A DNA stretch of 64,000 bases from Demequina lignilytica (GTDB taxonomy: Bacteria; Actinomycetota; Actinomycetes; Actinomycetales; Demequinaceae): NCBI RefSeq assembly GCF_030418305.1, contig NZ_JAUHPX010000006.1:124001-188000 (forward strand), read 5' to 3'. The translations under genes were made by a program, and so were the position numbers. Position 1 is the stretch's first letter. Each line of letters begins with the position of its first letter. The notes beneath the pieces are model-generated. The model did no database searches, had not been told where the DNA came from, and worked only from the letters and a program-made list of their open reading frames with translations. Shown here piece by piece: positions 17,426-26,575 of this stretch.

Positions 17426-18799
17426 TCAGGACGGCCAGGTGCTGTCGATGAACTCGGTCATCTCCGAGGTCGACCTCGTTCCCTGGACCCAGTCGGTGAT
17501 GCCGGTCCAGAAGGACGCGGAGCCCACCTCGGCGGGCATCAGGTCCGCACCGTCGAACTTGAACAGCGTGTCCTCGCTCTGCAGGAGCTCGATCGCGGCC
17601 TGACCGAGCGCGGAGCTCGCGTTGGTCGCATCGAGGCCCTTGTTCGCGGAGATCACGCCGCCCAGGCTCACGCGGATGTTCGCCCAGGTGTCGCTCGAGA
17701 GGAACGTCTGGAACGCCACGGTCGCCGGGTTGTCGTTGAACGCGGTGATGAACTCGCCACCACCGGTCACGGCGTCGGGGTCGTCGGCGTTGACCTTGGG
17801 CGTGATGAACGCCCAGATGTCGCCGTCCTCGGCCACGTTGGTGCCCTCCGGCCAGAAGCCCTCGTAGAACGAGGCCTGGTGGTGGAGCGAGCAGTTGCCG
17901 TCGAGGATCGGGAGACCCGCGTCGCCGAACGCCGTCGACGCGATGGTCTCGGGTCCGCCGATGCCGCCGTTGACGTAGTCGCCGTTGAGAGCGATCTCAC
18001 CGAAGGTGTCGAAGGCCTGCACGATCTCCGGGTCGGAGAACTTCACGTCGCCCGCGACCCACGCGTCGTAGGTCTCCGGGCCCTGCTCGCGCAGGACGAT
18101 GTCCTCGATCCAGTCGGTGCCGGGCCAGCCGGTCGCCTCGCCGGACTCGAAGCCGATGCACCACGGCCGGTACTGCGCGTTGTCCGCGCCGTCCGCCGCC
18201 ATCTGCTCCGTCAGCGCCATCATGTCGTCCCACGTCGCGGGAACCTCGTAGCCCATGTCCGCGAACTGGGTGGGGGAATACCAGATCCAGCCCTTCACGG
18301 AGGCCATCAGCGGGGCCGCGTAGAAGGTGCCGTCGACCGTGCCGTACTCCTTCCAGCTCTCCGACCAGAACTCGTCGACGTTGGCCTCGACGGACGCCGG
18401 GGCGGGAACCACGGATCCGCCCTGGATGAAGCGTGCCGCGAGACCGGGCTGCGGGAAGATCGCCAGGTCCGGCGGGGAGCCGGCCTCGACGCGGACGTTC
18501 ATCTGCGTCTCGAACTCCTGGTTGCCGATCCACTCGACCGTGATGCCGGTGCACTCCTCGAACTGCATCCAGGACTCGACCAGGCGGTCCGCCTCGAGGT
18601 CGACCTGGGTGCCGTAGATCTCGACGCTGTCGCCGTCGAACGTGCCGTAGTCCGCGTAGTCCTCGCAGCCGGCCATCATGTCGCCGCCGCCGCCATCGGC
18701 GGTCGAGCCGCCGTCGCCGCCGTCGCTGCCCGAGCAGCCGGCGAGCACGAGGCCACCGAGCGCGAGCCCGGTGACCGGAAGGATGAATCGTCGATTCAT
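17426..18799 (-). CDS. Sugar-binding lipoprotein of the ABC importer
   Basis: 457 residues. A type II signal peptide ends in the lipobox LAGC with lipid-bearing C22, then a Gly/Asp/Ser-rich linker. The mature part is a large cluster-1 solute-binding protein; ITVEWIGNQEFETQMNVRVEAGSPPDLAIFPQPG and FYAAPLMASVKGWIWYSP are like alpha-glucoside-binding proteins (AglE). It captures sugar outside the membrane and hands it to the two permeases. The ATG at 18799 is preferred since it gives a standard signal peptide and is preceded by AGGAGG. Confidence 0.92.
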   Translation of the reverse strand: MNRRFILPVTGLALGGLVLAGCSGSDGGDGGSTADGGGGDMMAGCEDYADYGTFDGDSVEIYGTQVDLEADRLVESWMQFEECTGITVEWIGNQEFETQMNVRVEAGSPPDLAIFPQPGLAARFIQGGSVVPAPASVEANVDEFWSESWKEYGTVDGTFYAAPLMASVKGWIWYSPTQFADMGYEVPATWDDMMALTEQMAADGADNAQYRPWCIGFESGEATGWPGTDWIEDIVLREQGPETYDAWVAGDVKFSDPEIVQAFDTFGEIALNGDYVNGGIGGPETIASTAFGDAGLPILDGNCSLHHQASFYEGFWPEGTNVAEDGDIWAFITPKVNADDPDAVTGGGEFITAFNDNPATVAFQTFLSSDTWANIRVSLGGVISANKGLDATNASSALGQAAIELLQSEDTLFKFDGADLMPAEVGSASFWTGITDWVQGTRSTSEMTEFIDSTWPS

Positions 18800-18907
18800 G
18801 GGTGGTGCGCCTCCTCGTCGTTGAGTGTCTTCCCAGGCCGGACTGCCATCCGGGTTGCCCAGGAAGCGACGCCGGCACCGAGGGCACGAAGAGACGTCAC
18901 CATCGAC

Positions 18908-18919
18908 GCAAGCGCTTGC
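18908..18919. promoter_or_regulatory. LacI-type operator 1 of the sugar importer
   Basis: Perfect 12-base palindrome GCAAGCGCTTGC with central CG. It lies just downstream of the importer's -10 box, at about the transcription start. Confidence 0.75.
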
Positions 18920-18924
18920 AGATG

Positions 18925-18953
18925 ACATTACGTGCCAGGGACGACGCCTGCAA
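18925..18953 (-). promoter_or_regulatory. Promoter of the sugar importer operon
   Basis: On the minus strand: TTGCAG (18953-18948), a spacer of exactly 17 bases, then TAATGT (18930-18925). It is the best-formed sigma-70-type promoter in this region and lies 126 bases upstream of the binding-protein start. It is flanked on both sides by GCAAGCGCT-type operator sequences. Confidence 0.75.
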
Positions 18954-18960
18954 GCGCTCA
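18949..18960. promoter_or_regulatory. Second GCAAGCGCT operator, over the -35 box
   Basis: TGCAAGCGCTCA shares GCAAGCGCT with operator 1 and overlaps the -35 hexamer. The second half is degenerate. Center-to-center spacing from operator 1 is 41 bases, about four helical turns. Confidence 0.55.
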
Positions 18961-19001
18961 CGCCGAACCGCAGTCGAATCGTTATCGCGCGGTGACCTGG
19001 G

Positions 19002-19011
19002 GAAACGTTTC
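19002..19011. promoter_or_regulatory. GAAACGTTTC palindrome upstream of the serpin
   Basis: Perfect 10-base palindrome GAAACGTTTC with central CG, 103 bases upstream of the serpin start in the divergent interval. A distinct sequence from the importer operators, so a different LacI-type protein may act on the serpin gene. Confidence 0.45.
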
Positions 19012-19113
19012 ATCGAGGGCTGCGGACCCGGCCGCGAGCGCCGCGCGGAGAGAGCGCTCTCGGGATGGCCGCCCCGTCACGCGGATGTCGGTGGCCGGGT
19101 GTTGGCTGGGGGC

Positions 19114-20292
19114 ATGGCCTCGAGCGCGCATCCCTCCGCAACCGACGATCGACGCGCGCTCGCGCGGAGCGTCGGCGCCACGGGCCTCGCGATCTTCCGC
19201 GCCGCAGCCGGCGACCGGAACCTGGCCGTCTCGCCGCTGTCGGTCGGTCTCGCCTTCGGCATGGTCGGCGCGGGGGCCTCCGGGCCCGTCGAAGCGGCGA
19301 TCGGGCGCCTGTTCGGACGGGCGTTCACGGACCCGACGCTGCTCCCCGCGTTCCGCAAGCTCGCGGAGGCGGCCGCGAGCGAGCCGGGAGCCGGCGCCGA
19401 GAACGCCGACGGCGACACCGTCGACCTGCCGATCGTCAGGATCGCGAACGGCCTGTGGCTGGATCGGTCGTACGCCGCCGCCCCCTCGTACACCGACGCG
19501 GTCGCCCGGTGGTTCGGGGCCACCGTGGAGTCCGCGCCGCTGCGGACCGAGCCGGCGCGGTCCGCCGAACGCATCGACGCGTGGGCGTCGCACCACACCG
19601 CCGGTCTGATCCCCTCGATCGTCCCGCCGGGCGTCCCCGGCCCGGACACCGTCGCCGTGCTCGCGAACACGGTGTACCTGAAGGCGCGGTGGTGGGCCCC
19701 TTTCGATGCCGGCACCACCTCGGACGGCGACTTCCACCGCGAGGACGGCACGGTGGTCGAGGCGGCGCTGATGCACGGCGACCTGAGGATGCGCTACCAC
19801 CGCGACGAGGCGTTCGACGCGGCGGTGCTGCCGTACGTCGGGGATCTCGAGATGGTTCTGGTGCTGCCCCGCCCGGGGAGTCTCGCCGAGGTCAGGCGCA
19901 CGTTCGGTCAGGACACCCTCGACTCGCTCGACCGCGCGTGGCACGAGGGGCACGTCGCCGTGACGCTCCCCCGGCTCGAGGCCGCCGAGACCCTCGACCT
20001 GCGGGCGGTGATCGAGGGCGCGATGGGGGTCGCCGGCCTGTTCGGCACGGTGGGCCTGGACCGGATCGGGCCCGATCTGGAGCTCGACACCGCGGTGCAT
20101 TCGACCATGGTGATCATCGACGAGTCGGGAACGGAGGCCGCCGCCGCGACCGTCCTGGGCATCTCGTTGACCGGGATGCCCCTCTACGACGCGGAGATCC
20201 GCGCCGACCGCCCCTTCCTCTACGTGATCCGCCAGGCATCGACCGGCCTCGTGCTGATGATCGGCCAGTGCATGGACCCCACCGCCGGCTGA
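19114..20292 (+). CDS. Bacterial serpin (serine protease inhibitor)
   Basis: 392 residues covering the whole serpin fold. Visible landmarks are NLAVSPLSVGLAFGMVGAGA (36-55), the breach/shutter block VAVLANTVYLKARWWAPF (180-197) and the C-terminal ADRPFLYVIRQASTGLVLMIGQ. The reactive-loop hinge is ESGTEAAAAT (337-346); its small residues are those of inhibitory serpins, and counting from it puts P1-P1' at about T353-G354. No signal peptide is evident from the chosen start, and the ATG has only a weak GGGGG before it, so the N-terminus is uncertain. Target protease unknown. Divergent from a sugar importer and convergent with a secreted cellulase. Confidence 0.9.
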   Translation: MASSAHPSATDDRRALARSVGATGLAIFRAAAGDRNLAVSPLSVGLAFGMVGAGASGPVEAAIGRLFGRAFTDPTLLPAFRKLAEAAASEPGAGAENADGDTVDLPIVRIANGLWLDRSYAAAPSYTDAVARWFGATVESAPLRTEPARSAERIDAWASHHTAGLIPSIVPPGVPGPDTVAVLANTVYLKARWWAPFDAGTTSDGDFHREDGTVVEAALMHGDLRMRYHRDEAFDAAVLPYVGDLEMVLVLPRPGSLAEVRRTFGQDTLDSLDRAWHEGHVAVTLPRLEAAETLDLRAVIEGAMGVAGLFGTVGLDRIGPDLELDTAVHSTMVIIDESGTEAAAATVLGISLTGMPLYDAEIRADRPFLYVIRQASTGLVLMIGQCMDPTAG

Positions 20293-20310
20293 CCCCTCCT
20301 GTCAGCCGGC
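20284..20310. terminator. Shared hairpin across both stop codons of serpin and GH6 genes
   Basis: GCCGGCTGAC (20284-20293) and GTCAGCCGGC (20301-20310) form a perfect 10-bp stem with a 7-base loop. The arms contain the two convergent stop codons, so each gene ends inside the hairpin. Confidence 0.65.
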
Positions 20311-21624
20311 GTTGCGGGCGAGCTCGAGGGCGACGTCCTCCCACCACTGTCCGGCGGGCGGGCCTCCGTTGCAGGTGCCGTCGGACTCCCCCGGCACCTT
20401 GGCCCACACCGTCGCCGCCATCCCGGAGCCGGACGCGAGGTTCGCCCCGTTCACCGCCGGCGCCGCCCCGAGCGCCCGGCCGCGGGCGTTGCACCACTCG
20501 CCGTTGGGCCCGTTGCCGTTGCGGGACGTGTCCGTCACGTACGGCAGGCCCACCGCGGCGCTGACCTGGTCGCCCCAGGCGCGCTCCGAGGCCAGCGACT
20601 GGTAATTGGAGGTGTTGGTCGCGAACCCGGCGAGGTGCGCGACGCCGACACGCCGGATGAGCTCCGCTGTCGCCACCGGCGAGCGCCATCCCGAGTGGCC
20701 CGCATCGAGGAACACCTCGGCGCCCGCGGCATCGAGCCGCTCGGCAGCGCCCGCGAGGTTGGCCATGCGCGCGTCCGCGCCGCCGCAGCCGTCCGCCATC
20801 ACCAGCGCGTCCGGCTCGAGGATCACCCAGGTGGTCGCGCGTGCGTTCATGCCGGCCGCGACCGTGTCGATCCAGGGCAGGTAGCCCGACTCCGACGCTC
20901 CGCTCCCGGAGCCCGCGCAGTCGAGGTTCGGGATGTTGTACACCGCGAGCAGCGCGATCGTGTCGGTGGCGGCGGCGGAGGAGGTCACGGCGGACACGGT
21001 CGCGGTCACGTCGCCGTTCCACGCGCCGATCCACGTCGCGGCGGGCTGGCTCGCGATCCTCGCGATGAGTGCGGCGTCGGCGTCCCGGCCGGCGGCCTTG
21101 AGGTTCGCGACCGCCGTGTCGGCGGCGTTCGGCGCGTCGTAGAACGCTCCCGACGCGCTCGCCGGCGGGGTGATCGCCGGCGAGGAGGACGGCGACGATG
21201 CGGCGGGCGCCTCGGCCTCCTCCGTCGCGCGGGGGCTCGATGCGGAGGCGCCCTCGGCCTCGGCGTGCGCGGCGTCCGTGGCCGGGGCGGCCGTGGGGGA
21301 GGTCGCCTTCGGCGCGCTCGAGGCCCGCGGCGCGGCCGACGGGGAGGCGTCGACCTCCTCCGAGGCGCCCGATGGCGCGGGTCCCACGGAGGGCGACGGC
21401 GAGGGCGACGGCGATCCTGGCACCGCGGGCGATCCGGGGGCGGACGGCGACGGCGTCGGCGCCGGCGCAGGCGAGGTGGGGTGCTCCGACAGGTCGGGCA
21501 GCGTCGCCACGTCGCCGACGAAGGGCTCCGTCACGCGGTTGATCGGCCCGGGGGAGGTGGGCACGGCGCACGCCGCGAGCGCCGCACCGGCGGCGAGGAG
21601 CACGACGACCGTTCGTCTCCGCAT
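20302..21624 (-). CDS. Exported GH6 family cellulase (endoglucanase or cellobiohydrolase)
   Basis: 440 residues. A signal peptide with lipobox LAAC (C19) suggests anchoring to the membrane as a lipoprotein. A Pro/Ser/Ala/Thr-rich linker of about 135 residues follows, then the GH6 catalytic domain. Diagnostic blocks are VILEPDAL (catalytic aspartate), VFLDAGHSGW, GFATNTSNYQ, DTSRNGNGP, WCNARGRALG and CNGGPPAGQWW. It cleaves beta-1,4-glucan with inversion. No cellulose-binding module is present. TATCCT (21631-21636) ends six bases before the ATG with no ribosome binding site, so probably leaderless; this supports the start at 21624. Confidence 0.92.
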   Translation of the reverse strand: MRRRTVVVLLAAGAALAACAVPTSPGPINRVTEPFVGDVATLPDLSEHPTSPAPAPTPSPSAPGSPAVPGSPSPSPSPSVGPAPSGASEEVDASPSAAPRASSAPKATSPTAAPATDAAHAEAEGASASSPRATEEAEAPAASSPSSSPAITPPASASGAFYDAPNAADTAVANLKAAGRDADAALIARIASQPAATWIGAWNGDVTATVSAVTSSAAATDTIALLAVYNIPNLDCAGSGSGASESGYLPWIDTVAAGMNARATTWVILEPDALVMADGCGGADARMANLAGAAERLDAAGAEVFLDAGHSGWRSPVATAELIRRVGVAHLAGFATNTSNYQSLASERAWGDQVSAAVGLPYVTDTSRNGNGPNGEWCNARGRALGAAPAVNGANLASGSGMAATVWAKVPGESDGTCNGGPPAGQWWEDVALELARNAG

Positions 21625-21690
21625 CGGCCCAGGATAAGCGGGACATTCCGCCCGAAACAGGCGGCGCACCGCACGCGCAAGAAACCCGCG

Positions 21691-22053
21691 TCAGCCCAGG
21701 TCGAGCGGCAGCAGCCCCGACAGGTCCGACCGCTCCCCCGACGCGTCGACGGCACCGGACGCCACCGCATCGTCCCAGGTCAGCGCGCCGGTGACGAGGC
21801 CGAGCCAGGTCTCCGGCGACATCTCGACCACCGCCGGCGGGGTGCCGCGCCGGTGCACCGATCCCTCGACGCACTGCACCGCGCCGAACGGCGGCACGCG
21901 CACCTCGAGCGACCGGCCGGGCGCGATCGCCGCGAGCTCCTCGAGCGAGAAGCGCACGGCCATCGCGGTGGTGGGGCGGTCAGCGCCCCCGCGCCCCCAC
22001 GCCGCGAGCGCTTCGCGACCGGCGGCGACGGGGATGCGACGACGGGGAGGCAC
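21691..22053 (-). CDS. Sterol carrier (SCP2)-like family protein
   Basis: 120-residue protein that resembles the actinobacterial SCP-orthologue family (PF17844 type): MAVRFSLEELAAIAPGRSLEVRVPPFGAVQCVEG and VEMSPETWLGLVTGALTWDDAVASGAV. Biochemical role is not known; a lipid-binding fold is suggested by family. It starts three bases after the purL stop, an arrangement that I recall in other actinobacteria, and is probably co-transcribed. Confidence 0.75.
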   Translation of the reverse strand: MPPRRRIPVAAGREALAAWGRGGADRPTTAMAVRFSLEELAAIAPGRSLEVRVPPFGAVQCVEGSVHRRGTPPAVVEMSPETWLGLVTGALTWDDAVASGAVDASGERSDLSGLLPLDLG

Positions 22054-22056
22054 GGA

Positions 22057-24363
22057 TCAGGCGAAGCGCGCGGGCAGCGGCGCCGCCCAGGCCTCCGACA
22101 GCTCCGCGACGGACACCTCGAACTGGTCCTGCACCTCGAGCGCGTCGCCGCCCGTCACGCCCACGCGGGCGAACGGCACGCCGCGCGCCTCGAGCATGGC
22201 GACGAACCGGGGCTCCTCGGTGCGCGGCACCGTGAGCAGCGCGCGTCCCTGCGACTCCGAGAACAGCGCCTGCGCGGGGGTGAGGCCGTCGCGCTCGCAC
22301 ACCTCGTCGAGGACGATGCGTGCACCCACGCCGTAGCGCAGCGCGCCGTAGGCCGCGGCGGCCGCGAGGCCGCCCTCGGACACGTCGCGCGCCGCGTCGA
22401 CCAGGCCGTCGCGCGAGCACGCGATGAGGATCTCGGCGAGCTCCCTCTCCCACGCGAGATCGGCCTTCGGCGGAAGGCCGCCCAGGTGGCCGTGGGTCGC
22501 GGCGAGCTCGGAGCCGTCGAGCTCGGGGCGGGTCGCGCCCACGAGGAACAGCAGCTGCCCCTCCTCGCGCCAGCCCGACGGGGTGGCGCGGGCGACGTCG
22601 TCGAGGATGCCGAGGATGCCGACGATCGCGGTGGGGTTGATCGAGCTGTCGATGCGGCCGGGCTGGCCGGTGCCGTTGTACAGCGAGACGTTGCCGCCGG
22701 TGACCGGCACGCCGAGCTCCTGGCACGCGTCCGCGAGGCCGCGGATGGCCTCCGCGAACTGCCACATCGAGTCGGGGTCCTCGGGCGAGCCGAAGTTGAG
22801 GCCGTCGGTGACGGCGGTGGGCTCAGCGCCCGTGATCGCGACGCCGCGGAAGGCCGCCGCGACGGACTGGCGCGCGCCCTCGTAGGGGTCGAGCTTGGTG
22901 AAGCGGTCGTTCGCCCGCGTCGCGATGGCGACGCCGCGTCCGGTCGTCTCGTCGACGCGGATCACACCGGCGGTGTCGGGTCGCGCCGCGGCGGTGTTGC
23001 CCTGGACGTAGCGGTCGTACTGGTTCGTGATCCACTCGCGGGAGGACATGTTGTCGCTGCCCAGCAGGGTGAGGAACGCGTCGCGAAGCTCCTCGCCCGT
23101 GGCGGGCAGGGCGCCCGCGAAGCGGTCCGCCTGCAGTCCGTCCATCCACGCGGGACGGGCGAACGGGCGGTGGTACGTCGGGCCCTCGTGGGCCACGGTG
23201 CGGGGGTCCACGTCGACGATGCGCTCGCCGTGGTGGTCGATGGTGAGGCGGCCCGTGTCGTTGACCTCGCCCACGACCGCGGTCTCGATGTCCCACCTGC
23301 CCGTGATCTCGAGGAACTGCTCGAGCTTCTCGGGCGTGACCACCGCCATCATCCGCTCCTGCGACTCCGACATGAGGATCTCGCCGGCGTTGAGGGTGGG
23401 GTCGCGCAGGAGGACGTCGTCGAGCCACACGTGCATGCCGCCGCTGCCGTTGGACGCGAGCTCCGAGGTGGCGCAGGAGATGCCCGCGGCGCCCAGGTCC
23501 TGGATGCCCTGGACCACGTCCGCGGCGAACAGCTCGAGGCAGCACTCGATGAGCACCTTCTCCATGAACGGGTCGCCCACCTGGACGCTCGGGCGCTTCG
23601 CGGGCACGCCGTCCTCGAACGTCTCGGACGCGAGGATCGAGGCGCCGCCGATGCCGTCGCCGCCGGTGCGGGCGCCGAAGAGCACCACCTTGTTGCCCAC
23701 GCCCTCGGCGGAGGCGAGGTGGATGTCCTCGTGCTTCATCACGCCGACGCACAGGGCGTTGACCAGGGGGTTGCCCTGGTAGCAGGAGTCGAAGCGGGCG
23801 CCGCCGCCGATGTTCGGCAGGCCCAGCGAGTTGCCGTAGCCCCCGACGCCGGCGACCACGCCGTGGACCACGCGCGCCGTGTCGGGGTGGTCGATCGCGC
23901 CGAACCGCAGCTCGTCCATGGCGGCGACCGGGCGGGCTCCCATCGCGAGGATGTCGCGGACGATGCCGCCGACGCCGGTCGCGGCGCCCTGGTAGGGCTC
24001 CACGAAGGAGGGATGGTTGTGCGACTCGACCTTGAAGGTCACGGCCCAGCCGTCGCCGATGTCGACCACGCCGGCGTTCTCGCCGATGCCGACCATCAGG
24101 CGTTCCTTCATCTCCGGCGTGGTCTTCTCACCGAACTGCTTGAGGTGCACCTTGGAGGACTTGTACGAGCAGTGCTCCGACCACATCACGGAGTACATGG
24201 CGAGCTCCGCGTTGGTGGGGCGGCGGCCCAGCAGGTCGCGGATGCGCTGGTACTCGTCGTGCTTGAGACCGAGCTCGCCCCACGGCTGCTCCTGGTCGGG
24301 GGTGGCCGCGGCGTGCTCGACGGTGTCGAGGTGGGCGGCGGAGGGGGCGGGGGCGTCGGTCAT
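22057..24363 (-). CDS. purL: Phosphoribosylformylglycinamidine synthase subunit PurL
   Basis: 768 residues, the small-type PurL that works with PurQ and PurS (both at 46-47 kb). Makes FGAM from FGAR, glutamine and ATP. Diagnostic blocks include [73 protein letters not shown] and [10 protein letters not shown]. The ATG at 24363 has GAGGA upstream; a longer in-frame reading lacks conservation. Confidence 0.97.
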   Translation of the reverse strand: MTDAPAPSAAHLDTVEHAAATPDQEQPWGELGLKHDEYQRIRDLLGRRPTNAELAMYSVMWSEHCSYKSSKVHLKQFGEKTTPEMKERLMVGIGENAGVVDIGDGWAVTFKVESHNHPSFVEPYQGAATGVGGIVRDILAMGARPVAAMDELRFGAIDHPDTARVVHGVVAGVGGYGNSLGLPNIGGGARFDSCYQGNPLVNALCVGVMKHEDIHLASAEGVGNKVVLFGARTGGDGIGGASILASETFEDGVPAKRPSVQVGDPFMEKVLIECCLELFAADVVQGIQDLGAAGISCATSELASNGSGGMHVWLDDVLLRDPTLNAGEILMSESQERMMAVVTPEKLEQFLEITGRWDIETAVVGEVNDTGRLTIDHHGERIVDVDPRTVAHEGPTYHRPFARPAWMDGLQADRFAGALPATGEELRDAFLTLLGSDNMSSREWITNQYDRYVQGNTAAARPDTAGVIRVDETTGRGVAIATRANDRFTKLDPYEGARQSVAAAFRGVAITGAEPTAVTDGLNFGSPEDPDSMWQFAEAIRGLADACQELGVPVTGGNVSLYNGTGQPGRIDSSINPTAIVGILGILDDVARATPSGWREEGQLLFLVGATRPELDGSELAATHGHLGGLPPKADLAWERELAEILIACSRDGLVDAARDVSEGGLAAAAAYGALRYGVGARIVLDEVCERDGLTPAQALFSESQGRALLTVPRTEEPRFVAMLEARGVPFARVGVTGGDALEVQDQFEVSVAELSEAWAAPLPARFA

Positions 24364-24540
24364 GGTGTCCTCAGGGGTGCGGAGAAGAGCCGGCGGATAC
24401 GCCCACAGCCTACCGGCGACGCCGGGCCACCACCTGCGCGCTACGTTCATCCACCCAGCGGTCCACCGAGCGATCCCCCATCCTGCGGGGAGGTCACCGC
24501 CCCCTCTCAGCGGTTCCGGTCTCCTACGGGGAGATGAGCG

Positions 24541-25080
24541 CTACGGCAGCAGGGCGAGCGACTCCAGCACGGCATCGGGGGCGACCATCGCCACGCCCGC
24601 CGCGCCTCCGCACGCAACGGTCCAGATGTGCGCGAGCACCGCGTCATCCGGGTCCCCGAGGTCGAGCACCCGCACCTCGACCGGCGTCACGTCCTCGCCG
24701 AAGCCGTCGCCGACGCGGAGCCCGTCGACCGTGGCGCGGAGGGTGGGGAGGCGCTCCCCGTGCGCGAAGCCCGGGATCGATGCCGCCCACCCGTCGACCA
24801 GCAGCGCCCCCACCCGGGTGCCATCGGCGAGCCAGATCCGGGGGCACGCGGCGAAGGGGCCGCTCGCGCCCACATCGACCGCTGACCTCACTGTCACCGT
24901 CTCCGCGCCGGTCCACGCCTCGGTCGCGTAGGTCGGCACCGTGGCCGGACGCGTCCACAGCGCGGCGACCGCCACCAGCACGAGCAGGGCACCGGCGATC
25001 AGCATGCCCGCGAGCGCGGCGCGGCGGGTCGGCTGCTCGCGCTGCAGTCTGGCGACGTCGTCGTCCCGTGATGCCCCCAC
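24541..25080 (-). CDS. Single-pass membrane protein of unknown function
   Basis: About 179 residues. A cytoplasmic N-terminus (MGASRDDDVARLQREQPTRRAA) is followed by one hydrophobic helix (LAGMLIAGALLVLVAVAALW) and an exported domain of some 130 residues with two cysteines (ACP, VACGG). No family recognised. The GTG at 25080 is chosen because TAGAGT (25088-25093) ends seven bases upstream, a leaderless start; an earlier GTG at 25113 is less likely. Upstream of purL on the same strand. Confidence 0.65.
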   Translation of the reverse strand: MGASRDDDVARLQREQPTRRAALAGMLIAGALLVLVAVAALWTRPATVPTYATEAWTGAETVTVRSAVDVGASGPFAACPRIWLADGTRVGALLVDGWAASIPGFAHGERLPTLRATVDGLRVGDGFGEDVTPVEVRVLDLGDPDDAVLAHIWTVACGGAAGVAMVAPDAVLESLALLP

Positions 25081-25203
25081 GATGCGGACTCTACCAGGCA
25101 GGACGGTGATCACCCCGCAGGAGTCTGCGATCCGCCGGCCGGGGCGCTCACCTCCCCGCAGGGGGTCGGGCGGGGCCGGGCGGGGCCGGGCGGGCGCGGC
25201 CGA

Positions 25204-26469
25204 TCAGCCGAGCGCGCCGGCGACCTGCCGGGCCAGCGCCGCCGGGTCGGTGCCCGGAGCGTTGACGTGGATCGCCTCCGCGTCCTCCCACAGCACGCGG
25301 TCGCAGCCCTCGAGCTCCCCGATGGCCTCGGCGATCGTGCCCATCCGCTCGGGTGTCAGCGTCTCGATGATGCGGGGGTGCAGCACCACGGTCGCGGTGT
25401 AGTCGTCGAGCCATGGGCTCTGCACCGTCACGGTCGCGTCCCAGCCGCCGATCTCGACCTCCTCCCGCGCGAGCTCGGCGGCCTCGGGGCGGTCCAGGAA
25501 GGGCGCGCGCAGCAGGAGGGCGCGGCGGTCGTCCTCCGACAGCGGGCCGTCGGTCTCCTGCGCCGGGAGGGTCTCGCGGGCGACGCGGCGCAGCTCGCCG
25601 AGCACCTCGGCGCACAGCAGCCCCGGCGCCCAGACCTCGAGGAGGTGGTGGCTGCGGAACGCGACGCGCGAGATCCCGGGCGACGCGTCGGCGCCTCGCA
25701 CGAACCGCAGCAGCGCCACCTCGTCCATCTCCCGCGCGCCCAGCATCACCAGTGCGTGGTGGCTCGCGTCCGACGGCGTGCCGGGTGCATGACCGATCCC
25801 GGCGTCGCGCACGAGCATCCCCGCGTCCGACTCCCCGCGGGCGGGCAGCGACTCGGAGGCGGGCACGGACGGCAGCTCCGCGGGCCGCACGGCACGGCGC
25901 AGCATCCCGCCCTTGTCCATGAGCGACTCGCGCACGTCGCGCGGGGTGTCGAAGCTCGCGTACGACAACGCGCCCGGGCTGTCGAACCATCGGAGCACCG
26001 CCTCGACCTCCTCCCATGCCGTGCCGCCGTGCCCGAGCCCCGCGACGGCCTCCGGCAGCGTCGCGAGCGCGGGACCGTCCGCACCGAGCGTGGGGTCCAG
26101 GTAGGTGGACGATGCGGGGTCCTGGTCGAGCTGCCAGCGTTGCGGGGCGTGCTGGTCGGCCAGGCCGCCCAGGTAGACCAGCAGTCCGTCGATCAGGGCG
26201 GCGCCGTGCATGGTGAGCGAGTCGCCCAGCTCCGACCGGTAGGCCCAGTCGGGTCGCACCGCGCTGCGGTCGCGGCGCAGGTCCCGCGCCGCCCAGTCGA
26301 TGACGGGCCGCAGCTCGGCGGCGGTGAACTGCAGCGTGTGGCCGGTCGCCTTGCGCACCTGCTGCGCGAGGTACGCCGAGGACTTCGGCGCGGCGGCGAG
26401 CCAGTCGGCCAGCCACTGCTCGGATTCGTTGACGCGGCGCGCGTCGCCGTCACCCGTGAAGAAGCCCAT
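25204..26469 (-). CDS. Conserved protein of unknown function
   Basis: 421-residue soluble protein with no signal peptide or membrane segment and no domain I recognise. It is rich in Ala, Arg, Glu and Asp, and has a WLADWLAAAPKSSAYLAQQVRKATGH block at the N-terminus. TAGCCT (26476-26481) ends six bases before the ATG, consistent with a leaderless transcript. Divergent from the CE7 esterase. Reading frame and codon use match the neighbours, so it is a real gene. Confidence 0.75.
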   Translation of the reverse strand: MGFFTGDGDARRVNESEQWLADWLAAAPKSSAYLAQQVRKATGHTLQFTAAELRPVIDWAARDLRRDRSAVRPDWAYRSELGDSLTMHGAALIDGLLVYLGGLADQHAPQRWQLDQDPASSTYLDPTLGADGPALATLPEAVAGLGHGGTAWEEVEAVLRWFDSPGALSYASFDTPRDVRESLMDKGGMLRRAVRPAELPSVPASESLPARGESDAGMLVRDAGIGHAPGTPSDASHHALVMLGAREMDEVALLRFVRGADASPGISRVAFRSHHLLEVWAPGLLCAEVLGELRRVARETLPAQETDGPLSEDDRRALLLRAPFLDRPEAAELAREEVEIGGWDATVTVQSPWLDDYTATVVLHPRIIETLTPERMGTIAEAIGELEGCDRVLWEDAEAIHVNAPGTDPAALARQVAGALG

Positions 26470-26541
26470 CGGTCAAGGCTAGACTCCCGCGAGCGCGGCC
26501 GGAGATGTTCTTGCCCCCAACAAATAGTGGTTCAATGGCCG

Positions 26542-26555
26542 TCGAATCGCTTCGC
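26542..26555. promoter_or_regulatory. Operator resembling that of the LacI gene at 28734
   Basis: TCGAATCGCTTCGC matches 12 of 14 positions of the perfect palindrome TCGAAGCGCTTCGA at 28689. It lies 20 bases upstream of the CE7 esterase start. Shared control by the same regulator is inferred. Confidence 0.55.
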
Positions 26556-26575
26556 ACTCACGAGAGGCACCGCCC

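Noticed and set aside
20635..24537. 1300-codon open frame on the plus strand opposite GH6, the SCP-like gene and purL
   Set aside because: Same GC-skew artefact; Arg/Gly/Ala/His-rich with no domain, while the minus strand carries conserved genes.
26511..26539. TTGCCC followed by AT-rich bases as the CE7 esterase promoter
   Set aside because: No acceptable -10 hexamer at 16-19 bases; the promoter position is left open.
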